Shown here one piece after another: positions 11,375-21,343 of a stretch of 64,000 nucleotides of DNA. The position numbers and the translations under genes were made by a program. Below the pieces are notes generated by a model, which saw only the letters and a list, made by a program, of their open reading frames with translations, was not told the origin of the DNA and did not search any database. Position 1 is the first letter of the stretch. The number at the start of each line of letters is the position of its first letter. Origin of the DNA: Zygnema cylindricum (Eukaryota; Streptophyta; Zygnematophyceae; Zygnematales; Zygnemataceae); assembly GCA_037447655.1 (NCBI GenBank), contig JBBHKE010000986.1, positions 24,706 through 88,705 of the forward strand, in the 5' to 3' direction.

Positions 11375-12915
11375 GGTGAACTGCTTGCAGCAAACTCGGT
11401 AAAATACGAGTTAGGCCACTCACTCATCGCCGATGAGCAAATTGCATTTGCTCAGGCCATGGAAGCTTTCACTATCAAGAGTCTCGAGACGCCCAAGTGG
11501 AAGTTCGGTTCCAGTCTCACAAAGGCGGAACATGCACTATTAAGTGACACAATCACCCGTCATATAGATGCGTTTGCTTTCTCCATGAATGACCTTGGAC
11601 GTCATTCTACTTACAAAATGTCAATCGACCTTGAAGATAATCGACCTATCTTTAAGCCAAAACACCGTCTCTTTTAAACAAAATGGGAGATGGTGGACAA
11701 AAGATGCGTAGAATTGGAAAAAGTCGGTCTAATCTATCAGTCAGATTCCACCTTTGCCGCCCCCATAGTCATGCCAAAAAAGAAAGATTCCGACGAAAAT
11801 TTCACTAAGTGAAGAATGTTTGGGGACTACTAATAGCTCAATGCTTAGACCGTTCAAGACCGTCACCCTATGCCTCTAGCGAAGGAAATATTTGACCATG
11901 TAGGTGGTGCAAAGTTCTATAGCATTCTTAATTTGCATCAAGGGTTTAACCATATTTAAATCGAGGAAAGAGATCAGCATAAAACTGCATTTTGGAGCAG
12001 TGATGGTCGATAGGAATGGGTAGTCATGCCGTTCGATCTTAAAAACGCACCCGTCGTGTTTCAAAAAGTCATTGATTCAATGCTGGGTGGATGTAAATTT
12101 GCCCGGTTCTACATCGATGACTTGATAATCGCTTCCGCCACGGTTGAGGAGCACGCCCGCAATATTGAGTGGGTTCTCACCGAGTTAAAGAATGTCGGGC
12201 TAAAGTGTCACCTAGCCAAGTGTACTTTCGGTGCGTAGGGAGTGCCCTATCTCGGCCATTTTATTTCAGATTAGGGCATCACTCCCTTAGAAGCTAAGGT
12301 AGAGGCTATCACTAAACTGCCGGCTCCAACAGATCTCACTAGTTTGAGGGCTTTCCTTGGACTATCCAATTATTACCGTCGTTTCGTATTGGATTTTAGT
12401 ACGTTGGCTTCTCTCCCCGATGACCTTCTCAAGAAATAAGTGCCTTTTGTTTCGGGACCCGCCCAAATAGAAGCGTTTTGAAAAATGAAAACCGCTTTTT
12501 CTAGCACTCCCATTCTCCGACCTCCTAACCACAAGCTTTCCTTTTGCCTACAAACCGATTTTGGGAAGCCAGGCATTACGGCTATTTTAACTCAAAGAGA
12601 GTTAAATGGAGAGTAATACATAGTGGCATAGGCCTGCCGGAGAAATAACTGAGCTGAATCTAATTACAGTAGTTACGAGGGTGAATGTCTCGCCGTGGTA
12701 TTGGGTGTTATTCATTTTCGACATTATCTTTACGGCAAGCCATTCACGCTCCTAACTGACCATCAACCCCTTCATTGGTTGATGACCAAAGATAAGCTTT
12801 CAGGGAAGCATGCCAGATGGGCTTTAATTTTACAAGAGTACGACGTTGATATCATCCATCGGCCCGGTTAGTTAAGCTTGAACGCCGACGAGATTTATCG
12901 GAATCCACTTTAACA
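11375..12915 (+). pseudogene. Gypsy reverse transcriptase / RNase H fragment
   Basis: Reads as one Ty3/Gypsy RT-RNase H region with about ten in-frame stops. The RT lead-in includes DAFAFSMNDLGRHS (about 11567-11608). Fingers/palm: VGLIYQSDSTFAAPIVMP (about 11725). Template grip: HPMPLAKEIFD (about 11865). Palm: MPFDLKNAPVVFQKVID (12026). The catalytic FYIDD box is intact (about 12107-12121). Connection: GLSNYYRRFVLDF (about 12358). RNase H has QTDFGKPG, SYEGECLAVV and LLTDHQPLHWL. It ends at about NADEIYRNPL and is cut off before any integrase. Many stops make it a dead copy. Gag and PR are not found in the same orientation immediately upstream. Confidence 0.85.
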
Positions 12916-14810
12916 TAGGCACTTCCTTGAGCCTGCAGTTTCATGTCCTCTATAAAGGTAGCCGTCACAGGTGTCGTAGCCACCGCAGCCAATTCAGCCT
13001 CAGCTTGTGAAACTGCAGCATCAAGGGCTGGATCTGAGATCTTGATGTTAGGAGCCATCAATAATAGTTGACGCTCCATGTAATCCGCCAACGACCCTCC
13101 AAAAAGGTAGTTGACCATCATGTGGAAAAAAGTTGTTTCGTAGTCATCCGGAATGGCTCCTCCCCGATACTTATTAATTTCGGCTTGTGTTAAAGATTTC
13201 CACAACAACTCGAAATCTGAAAATGCGATTCCCAAGCTATCTCCGGTAAACATTCAGATATCCCCCATTTCATTTTTTTCCTCTGCAGGGTTGGTGAAAT
13301 GGGAAGAGGAAGGCCTGGTGGGGCTAACAAACTGAGCCGACAAGATGACTCCCGTATCCTCTTCCTCGGTACCAAAACCGTGTCCTACTCCGGAAGAAGG
13401 AGCTGCCCGGAAAGTTGTGGATCCCCCTCCCACATAGGAAGTACCTGCGCCTGAAAATATGGTTGGAGGAAGGATGTTCCCCACTACTCCTCTATATCCA
13501 GAAGAATATTGTGCCACCCTGAGCATGGTCTCCACCAATAGAATGTGGGGACGAGGCTTGTTCAAAGGCTTTGGTGGGATGGCCGATGGCGGAGACAGAG
13601 AAGGAGATAGATACGAAGACTACGGAGCCCTTGTGGGGAAAGGAGTCTGTCTCCTAGTTCGCCTCCTAAAAGTCTCGGGAGGTGGAGTTGCGAAGTTGGA
13701 GGAAGGAGAGCCTCTCTGAGGAGGGGAATAGGGAAGTATGTCGTGTTTTTAGGGAAACACAAGCGAACCATGCGACCCACGGATAGCTGCAGCTGGAGAA
13801 ATGGATAGCAAAAGAGAGGAGGCGAGACTGTCGCGGGGCTCTGTGGTGGGTCTCGGGGAGTGACAGGAATAAGGCAAGAGAGGAGAAAGTGGGAACTTTG
13901 GAGATCCTTTGGGAGAAGTGGAAGGAGGTGTTGGAGCCCTTAAGGGAATGTGAATCCTCTCGTCACATCGTAACTCCACCAAAGCCTCCTCGGCAATTGA
14001 CACCTCCACTTAGACAAAGGTAGTCTCTTCCCAAAGAGCTGAAGCGAGTATAGAGGGTAAATCTGCACTCAAACACTTCACATTAGGTCATGTGTTTCCC
14101 TCCCCTTTCCGCTGAAGAGGAGGCTCTCGGCTTAGTTCCGAGGACGAAATGTCGGGTTGAGTGTTGGTGAGAGGAGAGGTCCTTGGAGCTGGTGCTCCTT
14201 AATGTCGCACAATCTTCGGTATAGGAGGAATCGTTCAACTAAGAATCCCACTTGTCCTACGCCGAGCTTCCTTAATAGGGGTCAGTTCTTGTACCCATGC
14301 CTTTCGCCTTTCTTCCTCTAAAGCCTCCCAATCTACCGTGGCGGTTTCCGCCCCCGCCGTAGCCTGTCCTTGAGATTTTAGATCCTCCAATAGTTCCTTG
14401 GCTTTTTCGACCACTTGGGTAAGATCCGCTATCTCAATCCCCATAATTTCCGGATAATTAGGTATGGTGCGCCACCATCCCTCGGACAAATCTTCAGGTC
14501 CCGTACCCGAGACCTCTGGATTAGTCTGTTTAGATCGCGAGAACCCTTCGGCAGGGCGGACACAAGTTGCTCTAGGATCAGGTTTCTAAGCTGAGGCCGA
14601 CATTGGAGTTGGGAACGTCTCCTCCTTGGGAAGAGGCGTGAATTTTCCCTTGCTGTCACGGTGGTCAAACCTCTTTCCCCTCAATGGATCTCATGCTTCA
14701 CGCTCAATACCCCCGTCTCCTCTACGAGGGCGCGAAGAGGTACATCCCTGGGAGTGTGTGCTGGCTGCGGTGTCCTAAGAGGAAGATGGTGGGGGACGAG
14801 AGTAGGGAGC
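12852..14810 (-). pseudogene. Unrecognised retroelement-like coding remnants, antisense to the Gypsy RT
   Basis: A chain of minus-strand frames: 12852-13253, 13254-13565, 13562-13780, 13749-14009 and 14235-14489. The longest, 133 codons, reads FSDFELLWKSLTQAEINKYR and then a hydrophobic NYLFGGSLADYM stretch. The 14235-14489 piece contains a predicted coiled-coil (LTQVVEKAKELLEDLKSQ). The middle is Pro/Ser-rich. Base composition is more GC-balanced than the surroundings, and frames chain end-to-end, which suggests a former long ORF of an element (possibly a Gag). I recognise no domain. Confidence 0.35.
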
Positions 14811-15152
14811 TCTTTAGGACCGGTCTTGCATCGACTGTGAAGAGCCGCTCTCCAAAGAACTACTCAAAATCTCCACCACCCCTACCACGGGTCTAACCAC
14901 TCTAACTCGATTTGTCCGAGCCACTCTATGTACAAACTCCTTCACCTTCAACTCATAAAGGTTGTGAAGGTCTAGGAGTTCTTTATAACCTGAGCGACGT
15001 GGATCGGTCAAAACCGCGGGGTTAATCAAGATCTCGAGCCGGGGAATTTTGGATCTGGTGTAAAGCTTGACCTCCGGAAGAGGACACAAATGCGGCTCCC
15101 TATGCGCTTGCCTCTTTGGCCGGGCCCTGGGAGACACTCGGTTCCTCTCCTG

Positions 15153-16218
15153 TGAAACTCTGAGACCTCCATAAGTCCTCCAAGTGGACAGCTTCCAAGA
15201 AGCCTCCAAGATAATCGTGACCCCTTTGTGTTTCAGCAAAAACAACTGCCATCGTGGCAGACAAAAATCTGACCACCTGCACCTGTGTGAAGGCAAGACT
15301 CCCCTGAGTCGATAGCAAAAAGAATCTTTGAATTTGCTCCCCTGAGGAGTAAGTTATGGAGGGTCAAAGTTGACCTTTGGTACAAAAGGTCTTTGGGAGA
15401 GAGGGTCCTATCTCCTAATTTTTCTAAGTCCTATCTCTCTCACAGACTCTATCTACTGATGTACGGAGCCAATCAGATTACACTCCCGTACACAAAAGTA
15501 CAGCTGTCGCTGTACTTTTTGTACGAACACTGTATGACATGGCCTGAATTTCGACACGTGGTATATTCGGATTCGCTCCCTTAATCCTCGCAGATGCCGC
15601 AAACTAATGTCATTCCGCCACGTGTCATCCGATGTGGCAATGACCTAAAACCGCCAAAATCCTCTTCCGCAATCTCGGCGTTTAATTCCGACCGTGCGAT
15701 TAAATTAACATTTAATCGTAGCCGTAATAAATACATACGCGGTATTCGTTTCACTAAAGAAATGAATGCGCGGTATTCGTTTCTTATCCGTGCTGTAATC
15801 CCTACTTTTGCATTAATTGATCTATGTCTCCCGTAAACAGTTTCAGTTAAATGAATAATCCTACGTGTTAATGTTTAAGTAAATATCAAACCCTATGGTA
15901 CGTAACACTAGGTCTAGACTTAACGGATAAGGCTACCGGCTACCTGCAGCTTACCTTCCAGTAGGTACCAGGATCAAATCCTGGAGGTACACATATTCTT
16001 TTAGTAAATAAACCCCTAATGGTAAATAAACTAATATGTATATCCCGTAAACTTCTGAATAGCCTAGGTAGCCATGGCTCTAACTTCCTCTCCAATTTCT
16101 GAGTGACTGCAACAAGTTTGAGAGTTGGAGAGAGAAGTTAGAGGAAGATTACCTCGGCTTCTTTCTATATTTCTATTTAGACCTAGAAAATACTTTAAAA
16201 TGACATTTAATTACTACA
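15153..16218 (-). repeat. 3' LTR of Copia-1 (LTR A)
   Basis: 1066 bp. On the minus strand it begins TGTAGTAATTAAATG right after the polypurine tract and ends GGTCTCAGAGTTTCA, the TG...CA form of LTRs. It is a different subfamily from LTRs C and D: the terminal 20 bp are shared, but the inner terminal block reads AAGTGGACAGCTTCCAAGAA instead of the AGTATGCAGATCC block. It contains GACACGTGG and CCACGTGTCA boxes, paired GTACGG/CCGTAC palindromes, and a T-arm-like hairpin at about 15958-15990. Confidence 0.88.
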
Positions 16219-16231
16219 CACCCCTTATTTT

Positions 16232-16565
16232 CTAGTCAATCTTTAATTTCAGACCACACTTCTCCTTGCAGAAAATTAGCTTAGGGGAAGGCACAGGTTT
16301 GGTCATCATATCTGCTACCATCTCACTATCAGGTCGGTACTCTAAACTGATTATTTTGTTTTCTACTTTCTCTCTAACAAAGCCGAGTCTAATGTCCATA
16401 TGTTTGGCTTTAAAATGATGTTTAGGATTGGCAGAAATAGCAATTGCTGCCTGATTATCACAAAATATTTTCTGCACACCACTCTTAAGATGACCAAGTT
16501 CACCAAGTAAACACTTGACCCACATCAATTCTTTTACAGCAAAGCAAGAGGCCATATACTCAGCT
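16232..16565 (-). pseudogene. Copia-1 RNase H, C-terminal half
   Basis: The minus frame reads AEYMASCFAVKELMWVKCLL, then FCDNQAAIAIS and HMDIRLGFVREKVE. These are the standard tail of Copia RNase H: E of AEYMA, D of CDNQAA, and the HxDIRxxFVR signature. The first codons of the open frame (MEVSEFQ) come from the inserted solo LTR, not from RNase H. The coding wording resumes at 17614 beyond the insertion (STMEA). Confidence 0.85.
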
Positions 16566-17613
16566 TGAAACTCTGAGACCTCCATAAGTCCGCAGAGTGG
16601 ACAGCTTCCAAGAAGCCTCTAGGATAATCCTGACCCCTTTGTGTTTAAGCAAAAATAACTGCCACCCTGACAGACAAAAACTCTGACCAACTTCACCCCT
16701 GTGAAGACAAGACTCCCCTGAGTCGATAGCAAAAAGAATCTATGAATTTGCTCCCCTGGGCAGTAAGTTATGGAGGGTCAAAGTTGACCTTTTGTGCAAA
16801 AGCTCTCTGGGAGAGGGGGTCCTATCTTCTAATTTTTCTAAGTCCTATCTCTCTCACAGACTCTATCTACTGATGTACGGAACCAATCAGAATTGAGTTC
16901 CGTACGCAAAAGTAAAGCTGCCGGTGTACTTTATGTACGGACATTGTACGACATTGCCAAAATGTCGACACATGTCAAATCCGGATTCGGTGCCATAATC
17001 TCCGGAGATTCCACAATCCAACGGAATTTCGCCACGCGTCATCCGATGTGGCGATGGCCACAAACCGCCGAAATCTTCCTCCGCGATCTCGGCGCTAATC
17101 CCGGCCGTCCGATTAAATTCGGCTTTAATCGTAGCCGTAATAAATACATGCGCGGTATTTGTTTCATTTACGAAACAAATGCGCGGTACTGATTTTTGTC
17201 CGTACCGTAAGTCGTACATTATATATTACTGGATCTATGTATCCCGTAATTCATTTCAGTTAAATGGTTTATCGCACGTATACATATTTAAATAAATATC
17301 AAACTATATGATACGTAACACTACCGCTAGACTAAACGGCTAAGGCTACCGGCTATTTCCTGCCTGCCGGCCGGTAGGTACAAGGATCAAATCCTGCCGC
17401 CGGCACATGACTTTTACTTAAATAAATAAACCCTAATATAAATTTCCCGTAACCTCAGGATAGCCAAGGTAGCCATGGCTCTAGCTTCCTCTCCAATTTC
17501 TCAGTGACTACGACAAGTTTGAGAGTTGGAGAGAGAAGTTAGAGATAGACTGCCTCGACTTGTATATTTCTTTTCAGACCTAGAAAATACTAGTAAAACC
17601 ATTAGTTTCTACA
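16566..17613 (-). repeat. Solo LTR (LTR B) inserted in Copia-1 RNase H
   Basis: 1048 bp, TG...CA termini (plus strand TGAAACTCTG...TTTCTACA), same subfamily as LTR A and LTR G. It is flanked by a 5-bp target duplication CAGCT (16561-16565) / CAGCC (17614-17618) with one mismatch. It splits the RNase H codons between STMEA and EYMAS. No internal region: a solo LTR left by LTR-LTR recombination. Confidence 0.88.
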
Positions 17614-17995
17614 CAGCCTCCATGGTGGACTAAGCAATAACCTTTTGCTGTTTGCTACTCCAACAGCAAGCCCCATCACCCACATATAATACATATCCAG
17701 AAGTGCATCTCCTCATCGGAGCATCACCATAACTGGCATCACTCCAAGTAGTGATGTCAGTATTCTCCCCACCCAAATGCAACCATAAATCCCTAGTTCC
17801 TATCAAATATCTAAGGACTCTCTTAGCTGCCTCCCAATCCCTCTTAGTGGGAGCATTTAGACTTCTACTCAACACTCCTACAGTTGCAGCTAAATCCAGC
17901 CGGGTACAATTCATAAAATAGATTAGACTTCCCACTACTTGCCTGTAACGAATAGTCAGCATGAACTTCTGTTCTTCAGGAGATAATTCCTCGTC
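17614..17995 (-). pseudogene. Copia-1 end of RT and RNase H N-terminal half
   Basis: The minus frame at 17962-17630 reads YRQVVGSLIYFMNCTRLDLA, then RVLRYLIGT and DITTWSDASYGDAP with CTSGYVLYVGDGACCW. These are the Copia GSLxY and RYLxGT signatures and the RNase H first aspartate (SDASYGD). An in-frame stop replaces the Q of the usual VIAQSTMEAE just before the solo-LTR insertion. Confidence 0.85.
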
Positions 17996-18921
17996 TAAGA
18001 CTATGACCCCTTATTCTCACTCCCCTCACTTCCCTTCTTCAACTCCATTGGAGTTGTACAACAATTAGCTTTATCCATTTGAAATTTTTGAAGCATGTTC
18101 CATATTGCTTCCTTTTTAGTCAATCTTATAATCTTTCTTTTTCGGTCTCTTTCTACTTGAATTCCCAAAATATATTTTGCTTCCCCCATATCCTTCATTT
18201 CAAATCTCCCCTTAAGATCGGTTTTCAATTTATTAATTTTTTCCATTGATTTACTTAAAACAAGCAAATCATCAACATTAATTACAATAAATATAAAACC
18301 TTCCTCATTTTCGAATACATAGATTGAGTGATCTCAGCTGAACCGGATATATCCCAGACCAGTAAGAAACTTTTCAAGCTTCTTATTCCACTGTTGAGGC
18401 GCCTGTTTCAAACCATAAAGAGATTTAATCAGTCGGCATACCTTACTCTCCTCTCGTTCCACCACAAACCCTTCGGGTTGTCGCATTAAGATCTCCTCTT
18501 CTAATTCTCCATGCAAAAAAGTTGTATTGATGTCCATCTGGTGCACTTCCATGTCTTCCGCTGCTGCCAGGCTGAGAAGTATGCGTACGGAGGGAAATCT
18601 GACGACCGGGGCAAAGGTTTCCTCGTAGTCAATTCCCTCCTTTTGTGTAAATCTCTTTGCCACTAATCGGGCCTTGTAGCGCTCGATTGTGTTATCTAGG
18701 TGCAGTTTTAATTTGAAAACCCACTTACAACCGATTCGTTTTCGGTTAGGTGGACAATCCACCAGCTCCCAAGTATCGGCTGCCATAATTGAGGCCATCT
18801 CCTCATTGATGGTTGTCTTCCACCGGTTTCTTTCTGGACAAGTCATCGCCTCTCCATAAGTGTGCGGTTCATCTTGATGAGGTAGTTTTGTTACCTTGTT
18901 ATTAACCTGTTTTTCTTGCAA
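17996..18921 (-). pseudogene. Copia-1 reverse transcriptase
   Basis: RVT_2-type RT. The minus frame 18921-18334 includes WELVDCPPNRKRIGCKWVFK, YKARLVAKRFTQKEGIDYEE, TFAPVVRF, HQMDINTTFLHGELEEEI, and SLYGLKQAPQQW. The frame shifts near 18340. The catalytic box at about 18262-18276 reads NVDD instead of the usual YVDD, followed by LLVLSKSMEKINKLK and EAKYILGIQVERD. The aspartates are present. The Tyr-to-Asn change and frame breaks mark it as inactive. Confidence 0.88.
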
Positions 18922-18972
18922 TCTTTTGCTACTTCTCCTCCCCCCTTCAAAATATGAGGCCGGAATAGATGG

Positions 18973-20146
18973 TTATCGTGGATTCTTTCGAACAAACTCG
19001 ACTTCTCCCCTATCCGTTGATTCCAAATCAATTTCCACCATGTCTTCCGCTTCGGGTAGAGTTGTCAGTGGAGTTTCCACAGCCGAGTCCTTTTCGGTCT
19101 GATTTGTATCTGCAAGAATGTCATCTTCTCTAAAACCTGGATAGTTAGGAAGCTCAAAGTCATCGGAATTTTCTGACTCAAATCTGGTTTTTACTGACTT
19201 TGTATATTTGAAGGGATCCACAGACTTTCTTTCATCCATAACTACTAGAGGCTTTACAAAGATTATATCTTCCCTTTTTAGATCATAAACTCTATATCTT
19301 TTAACATCCTCATCATATCCTAATAAGTATCCCAGTTTTCCTTTAGGATTTAGCTTCCAATTAGACCGATTTGTATCTAGACTAAATACTTGACTGCCAA
19401 AAACCTTTAAGTGAGTATGTCTGGTTTTCAGCCTGTCCATCTCTCATAAGGTGTTTGATCTTTTATAGTTGAAATAAAAACTCTATTTTTGAGGTAATTA
19501 GCACAGTTCATTGCTTCTGCCCAAAACCTTTTTCCTATCTTCTTATCTGACAACATACTTCTAGCATTATCACTTAGTGGTCTATTTAACCTTTCAGCTA
19601 CCCCATTCTGTTCCTGGTTTTCTGGAACTGTCTTTTGGTGTTCGACCCCATCTTCCCTCAGAAAATCCTCAAACTGGTTAGAAGTATACTCTCCACCATT
19701 GTCGATCCTTATTCTCGTGATTGGAGTTTCATGGAGTTTTTCGCTCCATGCATTATATTGTCTAAAATAATCCTGACCTTCAAACATGTTTTTCAAAAAA
19801 TACACCCGGGAATACCGAGATCAATCATCAGTGATAGTCATCATAAATCTCTTCCCCCCCGGTGAGGGCACTTTGGCCGGTCCCTAAATATTTTGTGTAC
19901 TAGATCTAGAATTTTTTCTCCCTTATAGGTGGTTGTTTTAGGAAAGGGTAATTTGTGTGCTTTACCTTGAGCACATCCATTACAATCACTTATATTATCA
20001 CTCTCACTGAACTGAATCCCTTCCACCACTCCCATCTTTTTCATCTCTCTTAACGTATCTAGATTCACATGCCCAAGCTTCTTATGCCACATCATAATAT
20101 CATGAACACCAACATAATAAAGTTTCTTCGTTTCATTATTTAAAAT
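18973..20146 (-). pseudogene. Copia-1 integrase
   Basis: Zinc-binding head at about 20100-19950: MMWHKKLGHVNLDTLREM, then DCNGCAQGKAHKLPF (HHCC). Core at 19860-19430: TITDD (first D, followed by a stop), RIDNGGEYTSNQFEDFL (second D), and QNGVAERLNR (catalytic E), then FWAEAMNCANYLKNR. The C-terminal part at 19440-18973 has the HLKVFGSQVF and GKLGYLLGYDEDVKRYRVYD signatures of Copia elements. Frameshifts separate the pieces. Its 5' edge is cut by the insertion at 20147. The preceding codons (NHGMFRLI) lie beyond 24453. Confidence 0.88.
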
Positions 20147-21325
20147 TGAAACTCTGAGACCTCCATTGGCCCTCAGAGTATGCAGATCCAAAAGAAGCTA
20201 ATCTAGATAGTGCCGACTCCAAGTTAATATAAACCCAAGTGACTGACCCCTTGACAGTCAGAACCCCAATATAGATTCACCCCTGTGAAATAACACTTTC
20301 TTTGTGCTCAGTTCCACCACAGAATGCAAAGTTAGAATATGAGATTTGTACACATTCACCCACTTTGACTTTCCCTTAGAAATAAAGCCACCCTGGCAGA
20401 CAAAAACTCTGACCGACTACACCCTTGTGTAGCCTGGACTCCCCTGAGTTCACAGCAAAAAGAATCACTGAAAATGGTCAAGTAAATTGATAGTTATGGC
20501 TGCCCAAAGTTAGCCATTTATACAAGGTGCTCTCTGGGAGAGACAGCTATCTACCCAAAATTTCCTAAGTCCTATTCCCCCTCTAAAACTCTATCTACTA
20601 AAGTACGGCACCAATCAAATTACTGTGTGGTACATAAAAGTACAGGTGCCGGTGTACTTTTTGTACGGCCATTGTACAACATGGCCAAATTGTCGACACG
20701 TGTCATAGCTGGATTTGTTTCCGCAATCTCCGGAGTCGCCGCAATCCAACATTGTCGCGCCACGTGTCACATTACGTGGCGATGGCTGAAAAACGCCAAA
20801 AGTACATGTTCCGTGATCGCGGCACCTATCGTGGCCGTCCGATCAAAATCGGCTACAATCCTAGCCGCTGAAATTCGACGCGCGGTATTTGTTTCGCTAT
20901 CGAAACAAATGCGCGGTATCCGTTCTGCCCCCATTCCGTACTTCGTACTAAATTAAACTGTATCTATGTACTAAGTATCTATTAGCCGTTAAACGGATTA
21001 ATCTACATATGAGATTTATATATCTGTCAAACCCTATATATCGTAATATCTGTTCTAGACATAACGGCTAGAGCTAACGGCTACTGTAAATTGACGGACG
21101 GTAGGTACCAGAATCAATTCCTGGGTCCGTCTACTAACTTTTGGTAAGTCTACCTAATTTACCCCCTGTCTTCTCTAGAGAGCCAAGGCAGCCATGGCTC
21201 TAGCTCCCTATCCAGCCTTCAGTGACTACAACAAGTATGGGGGCTTGGAAAGGGGAGTTAGAGGCAGACCGCCTCAGCTCTTTTTCTATCCTAATACAGA
21301 CCTATAAAATACTCAAATATCAACA
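20147..21325 (-). repeat. 3' LTR (LTR C) of the non-autonomous element
   Basis: 1179 bp, plus-strand ends TGAAACTCTG / ATATCAACA. It is followed by the polypurine tract (AAAATAAGGGGAG on the minus strand, 21326-21338). It carries a single copy of the 31-bp unit containing TTTGTTTCGCTATCGAAACA (about 20886-20920), two ACACGTGTCA boxes, GTACGG palindromes and a T-arm-like hairpin (about 21098-21135). Confidence 0.93.
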
Positions 21326-21343
21326 CTCCCCTTATTTTCTAGT

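Noticed and set aside
15594-17192. + strand frames of 80-99 codons in LTRs
   Set aside because: Repeated in several LTR copies with different frames and stops; open by chance in the CG-rich GTAC/CGCGGTAT zone.
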